DNA from: an uncultured Bacilli bacterium
GTDB lineage: Bacteria > Bacillota_I > Bacilli_A > RF39 > UBA660
Assembly: GCA_910578745.1 (NCBI GenBank)
Contig: CAJTSN010000025.1
Location: 1 to 25,167, forward strand
DNA: 25,167 nt
Direction: 5' to 3'
The notes under the pieces were generated by a model, which saw nothing but the letters and a program-made list of their open reading frames with translations, was not told the DNA's origin and made no database searches. Below are positions 1 to 7,382 of this stretch, piece after piece (position 1 is the first letter of the stretch; every line of letters begins with the position of its first letter). The position numbers and the translations under genes are program-made.

Positions 1-11
1 TACAAAATAAA

Positions 12-209
12 TTACACATCTTCTGGATAAAAGATTTGATCTGGCTTTTTTTTAAAAATTTTAGCTATATCAAGGGCTTGTTTATAAGTTAACTTTCTTT
101 TTTCATTCTCTAACTGTGAATAATAAGCTGGGCTTATATTTAAGAAATTGGCCATATCAGCCACTGTATATTTTTTTTTCTTTCTTAAGGCTTTTAATTT
201 TAAATACAT
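12..209 (-). CDS. Small XRE-family transcriptional regulator
   Basis: This 65-residue protein is almost entirely one Cro/C1-type helix-turn-helix domain. It has a basic N-terminal helix, a turn around TVADMANFLNISPAYYSQLE (residues about 15-34), and the usual LTYKQALDIAKIF third/fourth-helix segment. The C-terminal DQIF is typical of short stand-alone XRE repressors. The ATG at 209 is preceded by GGAGGAG at 5-nt spacing, which fixes the start. It faces away from the second XRE gene at 317, and the 107-bp gap between them holds short inverted repeats that could be operators. The likely role is DNA binding and repression of itself or its neighbour; its targets cannot be told from sequence. The family call is firm and the function is inferred. 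Confidence 0.88.
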   Translation of the reverse strand: MYLKLKALRKKKKYTVADMANFLNISPAYYSQLENEKRKLTYKQALDIAKIFKKKPDQIFYPEDV

Positions 210-230
210 CCAAACTCCTCCCCCACAAAC

Positions 231-280
231 AGTATATCATAAGTTGTACCAAAGGTATACTGGTAGTGTACTGTAAACCA
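231..280. promoter_or_regulatory. Divergent XRE intergenic region with short inverted repeats
   Basis: Between two divergent XRE genes, AGTATATC (231-238) and GGTATACT (254-261) form an imperfect inverted repeat with one mismatch. GTACC-AAA-GGTAT (246-258) forms a second, nested one. TGGT...ACCA (261-280) flanks a near-palindromic AGTGTACT. These are plausible operators for one or both regulators, but no strong -35/-10 pair could be assigned here. This is inference from symmetry only. Confidence 0.3.
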
Positions 281-316
281 TATTTTTGTATGAGAAAATA
301 AAGCATAGGTGGTAGG

Positions 317-601
317 ATGATAACGAATAAGGATTTAAATGATCAATACAGTTTATTTGCTCGCAATATAAAAAGAAATAGAGAACGTAAAAATCTTACT
401 CAAGAAAAATTAGCTGAAATGTGTGATATTAGTCTTTCCTACTTAAAACAAATTGAAAATATCAACGAATACAAAAATGTGACTTTAACAGTGATGCTTA
501 CTTTAGCAAAAGCATTGGATACGAATGTGTCTTCCCTTTTTAAAGAAGAAAATAAAGAGTTTAAAGATGATAAAAAGATTCAACCCGTTGAACCCTTATA
601 A
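317..601 (+). CDS. XRE-family transcriptional regulator
   Basis: This 94-residue protein has a helix-turn-helix of the Cro/C1 type at residues about 14-72. Recognisable parts are NIKRNRERKNLTQEKLAEM, the recognition helix around ISLSYLKQIEN, and a closing helix LTVMLTLAKALDTNVSSLF. A charged tail of about 20 residues follows. The ATG at 317 is preceded by AGGTGG, a moderate ribosome binding site. It diverges from another XRE gene and converges on yebC: its stop codon overlaps that of yebC by 6 bp, leaving no room for a separate terminator. It is probably a transcription factor; the ligand and regulon are unknown. The family call is well supported. Confidence 0.87.
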   Translation: MITNKDLNDQYSLFARNIKRNRERKNLTQEKLAEMCDISLSYLKQIENINEYKNVTLTVMLTLAKALDTNVSSLFKEENKEFKDDKKIQPVEPL

Positions 602-1333
602 AATCACATTATGATAAATACATTTTGTATCTTCCGCTTCCTCTAACATAAAAAGTAATCGTTTAAACACTTCTAACTCTTCACCTTCTAATGTAATCTT
701 TTCTTTTGCTAGCATAGCAATTTCATCAATTTCAAATGTAACATTTGGAATCTTTTTGGCTACCGCATCCTTTATTATATTAAAATCTTGTGGATTTCCA
801 TAAATAACAACAAGTTCTTCCTCTGTTTCAATATCGACAATTTCTACGCCTGCTTCCAAGGTTGCTTCTAACGCCTCTTCTTCCGTTAAGCCCTTAAATC
901 CTATAATGCATAAATGATCATAATTAAAAGAAACGCTTCCTTCAACTCCCATTTTACTTTTACATTTATTCAAAGCCGTTTTTACATTAGAAATTGCTCG
1001 ATTTACATTATCTGTCAAGCACTCTACAATCGCAGTAGAACCATTAGGTCCAAAAATTTCATATCGTACTGTCATGTAAGATTCATCAATACCACTATTT
1101 ACTTTGTCTAGTGCCCTTTTTATAATATCCCCCGGAACTTGTTCTTTTTTTGCTTTTTCTAATAATCTTCTAAGAGATAGATTTCCATCAGGATCAGCGC
1201 CACCTTTTTTTGCAACATCATAAATCTCCCTTGCATACATTGAATATAATTTTGCCTTAGCTGCTCCTGTTTTTTGAATACTTGCTTTTCTTACTTCATA
1301 AGCTCTTCCAAACATTTGTAAGTCAACTATCAT
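596..1333 (-). CDS. YebC/PmpR (TACO1) family protein, YeeI-like
   Basis: The 245-residue product matches the YebC/TACO1 family along its length. Visible signatures are the N-terminal GRAYEVRKASIQKTGAAKAK, GGADPDGNLSLRRLLEKAK, the family hallmark YEIFGPNGSTAIVECLTDN, VNRAISNVKTALNK, GVEGSVSFNYD, and a C-terminal YHNV. The N-terminus resembles the B. subtilis YeeI branch more than the MAGHSKWANIKHRK branch. Proteins of this family have been described as DNA-binding regulators and, more recently, as factors easing translation of proline-rich stretches; which applies here is not shown by the sequence. The start is set at 1333, where AGGAGGG stands 6 nt before ATG. An upstream in-frame ATG at 1390 lies upstream of the -10 box and would add 19 residues foreign to the family. 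Confidence 0.92.
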   Translation of the reverse strand: MIVDLQMFGRAYEVRKASIQKTGAAKAKLYSMYAREIYDVAKKGGADPDGNLSLRRLLEKAKKEQVPGDIIKRALDKVNSGIDESYMTVRYEIFGPNGSTAIVECLTDNVNRAISNVKTALNKCKSKMGVEGSVSFNYDHLCIIGFKGLTEEEALEATLEAGVEIVDIETEEELVVIYGNPQDFNIIKDAVAKKIPNVTFEIDEIAMLAKEKITLEGEELEVFKRLLFMLEEAEDTKCIYHNVIL

Positions 1334-1355
1334 ATCTATCCCTCCTAGATAATTT

Positions 1356-1384
1356 ATTTTAGCACCTTTTTTTTTAGAAAGCAA
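1356..1384 (-). promoter_or_regulatory. Vegetative-type promoter for yebC
   Basis: On the minus strand, TTGCTT (1384-1379) and TAAAAT (1361-1356) are separated by exactly 17 bp and lie about 22 bp upstream of the ATG at 1333, with the ribosome binding site between. This supports the shorter yebC start. Confidence 0.55.
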
Positions 1385-1386
1385 CC

Positions 1387-1491
1387 TCATTTTTTAATAC
1401 TGTTGGAAATCGTAAATCGTTTAATATAGCTCACATCTTCAATCATTAAATCAAATAAAGCATTTACTTCTATTAATTTCTTGTCCTTCAT
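1387..1491 (-). CDS. Possible 34-residue small protein
   Basis: A short reading frame starts with ATG at 1491, preceded by AGGTGAT at 3-nt spacing. It encodes a 34-residue peptide beginning MKDKKLIEVNALFDLM, amphipathic and charged at both ends, and ends with TGA just upstream of the yebC promoter. The good ribosome binding site and non-repetitive composition favour a real small gene or leader peptide, and a TATGAT-like -10 lies a little upstream. I recognise no family. It could equally be a chance frame in an otherwise empty 283-bp divergent region. Confidence 0.35.
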   Translation of the reverse strand: MKDKKLIEVNALFDLMIEDVSYIKRFTISNSIKK

Positions 1492-1572
1492 ACAATCACC
1501 TAGTGTTACTTTATCATAATCAAAAACGAATTTGCTGTTTTCGACAAAATTAGAAAAAACTAGCGTTTGGGT

Positions 1573-1600
1573 TTGCAAAAAAAGATACTTATAGTATAAT
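1573..1600 (+). promoter_or_regulatory. Vegetative-type promoter for recU-pbp1
   Basis: TTGCAA (1573-1578) and a consensus TATAAT (1595-1600) are separated by 16 bp. They sit just upstream of the recU start at 1617, so the transcript would have a very short leader. Confidence 0.6.
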
Positions 1601-1616
1601 AGAAGTGGTGATGTAG

Positions 1617-2186
1617 ATGTCCTATACAAGAGGTTTTGTGCAGAATAAAAAATCGATTCTCTATGGAAATCGAGGAATGCACTTAGAGAGTGACTTAAAT
1701 GATACCAATACATTTTATCGATTACAAGATAGGGCTATCATTTATAAAAAACCGACTCCGATTACTATTTCCAAAGTAGATTATCCATCAAGAATAGAAG
1801 CAGTGATTAAGGAAGCCTACTTTAAGACACCATCTACCACGGATTATAATGGAATATATAGAGGAAAATACATCGACTTTGAAGCGAAAGAAACCAAACT
1901 TGACTATTTTCCCTTAGCAAATATTCATATACACCAAATTGAACATTTAAAACTGATTATGAAACATGGGGGAATTGGTTTTCTAATCGTACGTTTTATC
2001 AAATATAATAAAACTTTTCTATTAGAAGGAAGAGATTTTCTAAACTTTTTAGAAACAATGAAAAGAAAGTCTATTCCCCTTTCCTATTTTGAGGAAAAGG
2101 GACATATAATTAAAGAAAAGTATCAACCTCGTCTTGATTACCTAGAAATTGTTGATACTATATTTTTTAAAGGAGAAATCATATGA
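1617..2186 (+). CDS. recU: Holliday junction resolvase RecU
   Basis: The 189-residue protein matches RecU, the endonuclease that cuts four-way junctions late in recombinational repair in Bacillota. Diagnostic stretches are NRGMHLESDLNDTN near the N-terminus, KKPTPITI, RIEAVIKEAYFKTPSTTDYN, and the catalytic-core segment GKYIDFEAKETK, which carries the metal-binding D/E-x-K of the nuclease fold. The C-terminal PRLDYLEIVDTIFF also matches. B. subtilis RecU is 206 residues, so this is full length with a shorter N-terminal tail. The ATG at 1617 follows a stop codon, so no longer start is possible; its ribosome binding site (GGTG) is weak. It overlaps the PBP gene by 4 nt (ATGA), implying translational coupling. 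The recU-PBP1 pairing is conserved in Bacillus. Confidence 0.96.
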   Translation: MSYTRGFVQNKKSILYGNRGMHLESDLNDTNTFYRLQDRAIIYKKPTPITISKVDYPSRIEAVIKEAYFKTPSTTDYNGIYRGKYIDFEAKETKLDYFPLANIHIHQIEHLKLIMKHGGIGFLIVRFIKYNKTFLLEGRDFLNFLETMKRKSIPLSYFEEKGHIIKEKYQPRLDYLEIVDTIFFKGEII

Positions 2187-5176
2187 AAGAATTTATTAAA
2201 AAAAATAAGGAAAATATAATCATTGGAGTTGTAAGTTTAGCCGCCTTTATTTTAGGATGTTTCTCTATAAAACCACTACTTTCTTTTTTAATTATAGGTT
2301 CTTGTGATGCAATTTTATTTGTACCCCCACTATTTCGAAAATTAAAGAAAAAGGAAAAAAAGACGCATGTCAGTCATCCAAAGCAAAAAACAGTAAAAGA
2401 AATTAAAGAGGTTAAAAAAGAGGAGAAAACAATTCCTCCTAAAAGTGAAAAAAAGAAAAAAACAAAGAAAAAGAAAAAAGTGTGGAAAAAGGTAATTAAA
2501 ATTCTTATCATTCTTTTCTTTATTGGTTGTTTCTTAGGATTTATAGCAGTTGGACTATTTATTAATTATATTGCAAAAAATGCACCTACTTTTAATCCTA
2601 ACAATCTATATAAACAAGAATCCTCTATTTTATACGATGTAAATGGAGATGTATTTGCTAAATTAGGAGCACAAAAACGTGAAAATATAACTTATGATGA
2701 TCTTCCAGAAGTATTAATTAATGCCATTGTTGCAACCGAAGATTCTCGCTTTTTTGAACATAGTGGTGTCGACTGGGCAAGATTTATAAAGGCTACCATT
2801 CAGCAACTAGCAGGTATTGATGCGGGTGGTGCATCTACCATTACAATGCAAGTTTCTAAAAATGATGTATCCCAAGATAAAACTTCCAAAGGAATTAAGG
2901 GAATTATTCGTAAATTTACCGATGTCTACATGTCTTTAGAACAAATTGAGAAAAAATATACAAAACAAGAAATTATGGAATTTTACGTAAACTCTTACTA
3001 TTTAGGAGGGGGAGCTTATGGTGTTGAACAGGCCAGCCAAACGTATTTTGGAAAATCAGTAAGTGATATTAACTTAGCGGAAGCTTCCATTTTAGCAGGT
3101 CTTTTCCAATTACCGGGAAAGTATGATCCTCTCGTAAATCCAGAAGCTACAGAGCAACGTCGTAAAACCGTTTTAAATTTAATGGTACGTCATGGCTATA
3201 TTACAGAGGAAGAAAAACAAGCTGCTTTAGCCATTCCCGTTAAAGATTTATTAGTAAAAAATCATAATGCTTCTGAAGATGAAACAAAATATTTATCTTT
3301 CATTAATGCTCTTATTTCTGAACTAGAAGAAGATTTTAAAGAAAATGGAAATCCTTATTCAAATGCCCTAGAAATATGGACAACAATGGATCCTGACAAA
3401 CAAGACTATATTAATGACATTATGAGTGGAGAATCATGGAAATGGGAAAATGATGAAGTTACAGCTGGTATTGCTGTTATTGACACACAAACAGGCGCAA
3501 TTAGTGCTCTTGGTGGTGGAAGACCTGAGAAAACCGTAAAACGAGGATTTAATACAGCGGTTGATACTAAAAATCAAATTGGTTCTACGGCAAAACCACT
3601 TTACGATTATGGTCCCGGAATTGAATATGAAAATTGGTCTACTTATGATCCATTCGTAGATGAAAAATATACATATTCAAATGGAAAAACAATCAATAAC
3701 TGGGATATGAGATATGAAGGATTTACTACAGCTCGAACGGCTTTAGCGCACTCTAGAAATATATCGGCTTTAAAAGCATTCCAAATGAATAAAAATGAAA
3801 ATATTAAAAAATTTGTAACCAACTTAGGCCTTCATCCAGAAGGTGGCGGTGGAAGTATCCATGAAGCCCATTCGATTGGTGGTTATACTGGAGAATCTCC
3901 TCTTTCTATGGCAGCCGCTTATGCTTCATTTGGAAATGGAGGTTACTATATCGAACCATACAGTTATACAAAAGTAACGTTCCGAAACACAGGCGAAACG
4001 GTGGAGAATAAGAGTAATAAAAAAAGAGCAATGGGTGAAGATACGGCTTATATGGTTTATGACATGTTAAAATCTGCCGCAAAATATGGTCTAGGAAAAC
4101 AATATAGTGTAAATGGCGCTACTTATGGAGCGAAAACAGGAACAACAAACTTTGATGAAGCAACGAAAAAAGCAAAAGGAATTCCTGGAAATGCAATCAA
4201 CGATTACTGGGTAAATGGCGTATCTCCAGATTATACAATCTCTGTTTGGTATGGTTATCAAACCGTTCATCAAACGAAAGATTCTTCAAAACCAGATTAT
4301 TGTAAAAATTGCTTCAATATGGGAAATGAAATTTATCATAGAAAACTCTTCCAGAAAGTGGCACAAGGATTCTTTAAAAAAGGCTCTGACATTAAAATGC
4401 CTAGTAGTGTAGTTAAAGTAGAAATTGAAAATGAAACTTATCCAGCAAAACTACCTAGTGAATATACACCAAGTGATATGAAAATTACCGAATTATTTAA
4501 AAAAGGAACAGAACCTACAGAAGTATCAACAAGATACGCAAAATTAGAAAATGTAACCGATGCGAAAGGGTCTGTTGAAAATAATACAGCAACCATTTCA
4601 TGGACCCCAATCAAAACACCAGAAGCACTCGATGAAGAAGCTCTAAAAAAATTCTTCTCTACTTTCTGGAAAAATACATCCATTCCATTAAATGAAAGAA
4701 AGGAATACAATCAAAAACATATAGGATCTGTTGTATATAAAGTGTATGCTGTTGGAATAGATGGCTCATTAAGTCTTATTGATACAACATCAAATACAAG
4801 CACTTCCTTCCAAGTTACAACAAATTCATCAGATACTTATGTGATAAAATCTTCTTATTCTATCTTTACTTCGAATGTAAGTGATGGAGTAACTGTTAAA
4901 CTAGAACTAGGAAATGTAAAATCTTCCATTCGGGCTGAATTGATTGGAACAAACCCTTATGTATGGACAGGTGCTTATACAGAAGAAGGCGTTTCTGTCT
5001 TTGAAGATAACCAAGATGTTACTTTAAATGCAACCATTACTACAAAATATATAAATAGTGCTGGCGCTGAAATTACTGTAGATTTATTAAATTCTCCTGG
5101 AACTTATACAGCAGAATATACAGTCACATATAAAGATTTCACGGATGTTTTAAAAAGAACAATTGTTATACCATAA
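2183..5176 (+). CDS. Class A penicillin-binding protein (PBP1/PonA-like)
   Basis: This 997-residue bifunctional enzyme polymerises and cross-links peptidoglycan at the membrane. Residues about 10-50 hold two hydrophobic helices, 51-105 a very lysine-rich linker, and 105-130 the usual membrane anchor. The GT51 glycosyltransferase follows, with catalytic Glu186 in ATEDSRFFEHSG, then GGASTITMQV and GGGAYGVEQASQTYFG. The transpeptidase domain has all three motifs: S468-T-A-K471, S524-R-N526 and K651-T-G-T654. The C-terminal 230 residues look like a fibronectin-III-like module (about 790-900) and an Ig-like module (about 905-997). The extra two N-terminal helices and long basic linker are unusual for PonA. 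The start has AAAGGAG 6 nt upstream and is coupled to recU. Confidence 0.95.
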   Translation: MKEFIKKNKENIIIGVVSLAAFILGCFSIKPLLSFLIIGSCDAILFVPPLFRKLKKKEKKTHVSHPKQKTVKEIKEVKKEEKTIPPKSEKKKKTKKKKKVWKKVIKILIILFFIGCFLGFIAVGLFINYIAKNAPTFNPNNLYKQESSILYDVNGDVFAKLGAQKRENITYDDLPEVLINAIVATEDSRFFEHSGVDWARFIKATIQQLAGIDAGGASTITMQVSKNDVSQDKTSKGIKGIIRKFTDVYMSLEQIEKKYTKQEIMEFYVNSYYLGGGAYGVEQASQTYFGKSVSDINLAEASILAGLFQLPGKYDPLVNPEATEQRRKTVLNLMVRHGYITEEEKQAALAIPVKDLLVKNHNASEDETKYLSFINALISELEEDFKENGNPYSNALEIWTTMDPDKQDYINDIMSGESWKWENDEVTAGIAVIDTQTGAISALGGGRPEKTVKRGFNTAVDTKNQIGSTAKPLYDYGPGIEYENWSTYDPFVDEKYTYSNGKTINNWDMRYEGFTTARTALAHSRNISALKAFQMNKNENIKKFVTNLGLHPEGGGGSIHEAHSIGGYTGESPLSMAAAYASFGNGGYYIEPYSYTKVTFRNTGETVENKSNKKRAMGEDTAYMVYDMLKSAAKYGLGKQYSVNGATYGAKTGTTNFDEATKKAKGIPGNAINDYWVNGVSPDYTISVWYGYQTVHQTKDSSKPDYCKNCFNMGNEIYHRKLFQKVAQGFFKKGSDIKMPSSVVKVEIENETYPAKLPSEYTPSDMKITELFKKGTEPTEVSTRYAKLENVTDAKGSVENNTATISWTPIKTPEALDEEALKKFFSTFWKNTSIPLNERKEYNQKHIGSVVYKVYAVGIDGSLSLIDTTSNTSTSFQVTTNSSDTYVIKSSYSIFTSNVSDGVTVKLELGNVKSSIRAELIGTNPYVWTGAYTEEGVSVFEDNQDVTLNATITTKYINSAGAEITVDLLNSPGTYTAEYTVTYKDFTDVLKRTIVIP

Positions 5177-5204
5177 AAAAACTCTCATTTTGAGAGTTTT
5201 TCTT
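5175..5204. terminator. Bidirectional terminator between pbp1 and nth
   Basis: ACTCTCA-TTT-TGAGAGT (5181-5197) forms a perfect 7-bp stem extended by A/T tracts on both sides. It therefore reads as an intrinsic terminator on both strands. The nth stop codon lies inside the stem (5185-5187). Confidence 0.85.
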
Positions 5205-5814
5205 TCTTACAAATATCTTTTAATTTACAATTTTCACATAATGGTGCAACAGCCTTACAATAATATCTTCCAAATAAAATAAATTGATGATGTGTACTAG
5301 ATATTCTTTGTTTCGGTATCTTTTTGGTCAATTTCTTTTCAATAATGAAAACATCATCCTCTGGCTTTACTAATCCTAATCTTTTACTTACTCTTGCCAC
5401 ATGTGTATCGACTGCCATAACTGGAATCTGATATAGCTCTGATAAAACAACATTTGTTGTTTTTCGTCCAACTCCAGCAAGGGTTTCTAAATAATCTCTA
5501 TCGTTTGGAACCTGACCGTTTTTTTCTTCTATCAAACGCTTTGCTATCAATTGTATATTGACTGCTTTTCTTTTAAAAGTTCCCAAAGGTTTTATTATTT
5601 CCTCAATTTCTTGAATGTCAGCATTTGAAAGATTCTCTAGAGTCGGATACCTTTTAAATAAAACACTTGTTACTTGATTTACTCTTTTATCTGTCGTTTG
5701 GGCGCTCAACATCACAGCAATTAGAAATTCATAGTCTTTCTGATACAAGAGTTCACAATGAGGATTGGGAATCAGTTCATCAAAGTATTCCAAAATTCTA
5801 TTCACATTTTTCAT
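5185..5814 (-). CDS. nth: Endonuclease III (DNA glycosylase/AP lyase)
   Basis: The 209-residue protein removes oxidised pyrimidines and nicks the resulting abasic site in base excision repair. The helix-hairpin-helix segment LAGVGRKTTNVVLSELY holds the catalytic Lys, followed by AVDTHVARVSKRLGL with the catalytic Asp. The C-terminal four-cysteine loop has spacing C-x6-C-x2-C-x5-C (from YYCKAVAPLC), the ligand set for a [4Fe-4S] cluster. The N-terminal LIAVMLSAQTTDKRVNQVT is also typical. Its start overlaps the end of dnaD by 17 nt and its own ribosome binding site is poor, so translation is probably coupled to dnaD. The dnaD-nth pair next to recU-PBP1 is conserved in Bacillus, where ypoC lies between; ypoC is absent here. 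Confidence 0.96.
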   Translation of the reverse strand: MKNVNRILEYFDELIPNPHCELLYQKDYEFLIAVMLSAQTTDKRVNQVTSVLFKRYPTLENLSNADIQEIEEIIKPLGTFKRKAVNIQLIAKRLIEEKNGQVPNDRDYLETLAGVGRKTTNVVLSELYQIPVMAVDTHVARVSKRLGLVKPEDDVFIIEKKLTKKIPKQRISSTHHQFILFGRYYCKAVAPLCENCKLKDICKKEKLSK

Positions 5815-6454
5815 TTAACCAGTCATAATCCAAAAGTTCTTTTTTTGGTTTTATCTCCCTCTTATTATTTTGAAAATGCATTTTATCCTTTTCATAATCC
5901 GCTTTATTTTTGATTCCCTTCTTTTTCCATTCATATAAAATTTTGTCAATATAAGTAAGTCTTGTGGCTCCATTGTAAACCGCTTCTTTTAAAGCAAGAG
6001 AAATCATTTCTTCGCTATATCCTGCCTCTAACCATCCTCCAATCAATTCATATTCTATAGGAGATAAGGTTCTAGAGAATTCTTGTTCAAATAAATCGTA
6101 AATTGTTTTCTTTTCTTCTTCGTTAGAGGGAGAATCAAATTGAGTAATAGAAGTAACTAACTTTTTATATAAAGAATCTAAAATAATCACTTCTTCTTTC
6201 GGTTGTGTATCTGTCAACTTTAACTTTAAAACACCTTTAGAAGATAAAAGATCAATTTCTTCTAAGAGCTCTACTTGTGTACAACCTAGAATGGAACACA
6301 TTTTCTTAGGATTAAAAGTTTTTTCTTCATTAATAAAATAAATCAAAAAAATAAGATCCTTTTCAGTTAGTTCAAATGACTTATAATTCTTAAATAACTG
6401 AAAAGGTATACGGTAATCTCCTTTTTCTATAATTGTTAATATTTTCTCTGTCAT
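5798..6454 (-). CDS. dnaD: Replication initiation protein DnaD
   Basis: The 218-residue protein has the two-domain plan of DnaD, a primosomal protein that remodels DNA at the origin and helps load the helicase with DnaB and DnaI. Residues about 1-110 form the winged-helix N-terminal domain, with LTEKDLIFLIYFINEE and a following helix-turn-helix. Residues about 125-200 form the DnaB_2/DnaD C-terminal domain, ending in YIDKILYEWKKKGI, which carries the YxxxIxxxW motif. A charged tail reaches the stop. The start at 6454 has GAGGAGAG upstream. It is the first gene of dnaD-nth. Confidence rests on the motif and the gene neighbourhood. Confidence 0.93.
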   Translation of the reverse strand: MTEKILTIIEKGDYRIPFQLFKNYKSFELTEKDLIFLIYFINEEKTFNPKKMCSILGCTQVELLEEIDLLSSKGVLKLKLTDTQPKEEVIILDSLYKKLVTSITQFDSPSNEEEKKTIYDLFEQEFSRTLSPIEYELIGGWLEAGYSEEMISLALKEAVYNGATRLTYIDKILYEWKKKGIKNKADYEKDKMHFQNNKREIKPKKELLDYDWLNEKCE

Positions 6455-6477
6455 GTTTCTCTCCTCTCTACTAGTTC

Positions 6478-6506
6478 ATTATAACATTTGATCTTTTTCT
6501 GCGCAA
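6478..6506 (-). promoter_or_regulatory. Vegetative-type promoter for dnaD-nth
   Basis: On the minus strand, TTGCGC (6506-6501) and TATAAT (6483-6478) are separated by 17 bp, upstream of the dnaD ribosome binding site. Confidence 0.6.
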
Positions 6507-6562
6507 GCAATGAAGAAGTATACCATGAAAAGTACCACTATATTTAAAACTTTTTCCAAAGT

Positions 6563-6589
6563 AAAAAGAGTATATTCTCTACCCTTTTT
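6563..6589 (-). terminator. Intrinsic terminator after rplT
   Basis: Read on the minus strand, AAAAAGGGTA and TACTCTTTTT pair over 10 bp (one G-U) around a 7-nt loop. The stem ends in its own U tract, just downstream of the rplT stop. Confidence 0.7.
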
Positions 6590-6604
6590 ATATTCATTAT
6601 AGAA

Positions 6605-7162
6605 TTATTGTAAAGCTTCCACTAATTCTGCTTTCTTCATCGTTGTGTATCCTTCAATTCCTTTTTGTTTTGCTAATTCCTTAAGCTCTACAACTGTTAA
6701 TTTTGCTAAGTCTGTTTTTTCTTCCTTTGTTTCTTTTACTGTATCTTCTTTTACCGCTTTCGAAGCAACTTCTTTTGTTTCCTTTTTAACAGACGCTTTT
6801 ACTTCTCCATTTAAAGCAGATTTTGCTATTTCTACTAAACTTGTAAATGTTTCAGGATTATCAATTGCAACTTCTGAAAGCATTTTACGGTTTACTGTAA
6901 CACCAGCTAATTTAAGACCATTCATGAATTTAGAATAGCTAATCTCATTTTCTCTACATGCTGCATTGATACGAGTAATCCAAAGTTTTCTAAAATCTCT
7001 TTTCTTTTGTCTTCTATCACGATAGGCATATGCACCTGAATGCATGACTTGTTCTTTTGCTGATTTGTATAATCTATGTTTACTACCAAAGTATCCCTTG
7101 GCTTGTTTCATTACTTTTTTACGACGAGCACGATGAATTGTGCCACCTTTAACTCTTGCCAT
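6605..7162 (-). CDS. rplT: Ribosomal protein L20 (bL20) with C-terminal Rho_N/SAP-like extension
   Basis: Residues 1-117 are a standard bL20: MARVKGGTIHRARRKKVMKQ, GYFGSKHRLYKSAKEQVM, YAYRDRRQKKRDFRKLWITR and NGLKLAGVTVNRKMLSE. bL20 is needed early in 50S assembly and represses its own operon through the leader RNA. The protein then continues for another 68 residues: a Lys/Glu/Thr-rich linker (about 118-150) and a compact C-terminal unit, LTVVELKELAKQKGI followed by MKKAELVEAL. That unit matches the helix-extended-loop-helix found in Rho N-terminal/SAP-type nucleic-acid-binding modules. Ordinary L20 is about 118 residues, so this is a fusion, in one uninterrupted frame with normal codon use. 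It is the last gene of infC-rpmI-rplT. The L20 call is certain and the tail's fold is inferred. Confidence 0.96.
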   Translation of the reverse strand: MARVKGGTIHRARRKKVMKQAKGYFGSKHRLYKSAKEQVMHSGAYAYRDRRQKKRDFRKLWITRINAACRENEISYSKFMNGLKLAGVTVNRKMLSEVAIDNPETFTSLVEIAKSALNGEVKASVKKETKEVASKAVKEDTVKETKEEKTDLAKLTVVELKELAKQKGIEGYTTMKKAELVEALQ

Positions 7163-7170
7163 TTAAATCC

Positions 7171-7371
7171 CTACTTTCCTAAAACGTCTTTAAGTCTCTT
7201 GTAATCTGAAGAACTTAAAGTTCCGCCTTTTCTTTTGTTTCTTTTTGAAGCTGATGTCTGTTTTCCAGTGTTATGATTTGCTTTTGAAACACCAATTTTT
7301 ACTGTTCCACCAGGTCTAACTTTACAAACTTTACTTGTAGCCTTGTGTGTCTTCATTTTATTCTTTGCCAT
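7171..7371 (-). CDS. rpmI: Ribosomal protein L35 (bL35)
   Basis: The 66-residue basic protein has the L35 pattern: MAKNKMKTHKATSKVCKV, a central HNTGKQTSASKRNKRKGG and the C-terminal SSSDYKRLKDVLGK. It is a structural component of the large ribosomal subunit. AGGAGG precedes the ATG. It lies between infC and rplT with gaps of only 11 and 8 nt, so the three are co-transcribed from the promoter upstream of infC and controlled by the same leader. Confidence 0.97.
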   Translation of the reverse strand: MAKNKMKTHKATSKVCKVRPGGTVKIGVSKANHNTGKQTSASKRNKRKGGTLSSSDYKRLKDVLGK

Positions 7372-7382
7372 TACTAATCCTC

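Noticed and set aside
1387..1713. 108-codon minus-strand frame reaching into recU
   Set aside because: It overlaps the recU coding region and promoter antisense. Only the last 34 codons have a ribosome binding site, and these are listed separately with low confidence.
4091..4710. Several 60-90 codon frames antisense or out of frame within the PBP gene
   Set aside because: They are shadows of a well-supported gene with intact catalytic motifs.
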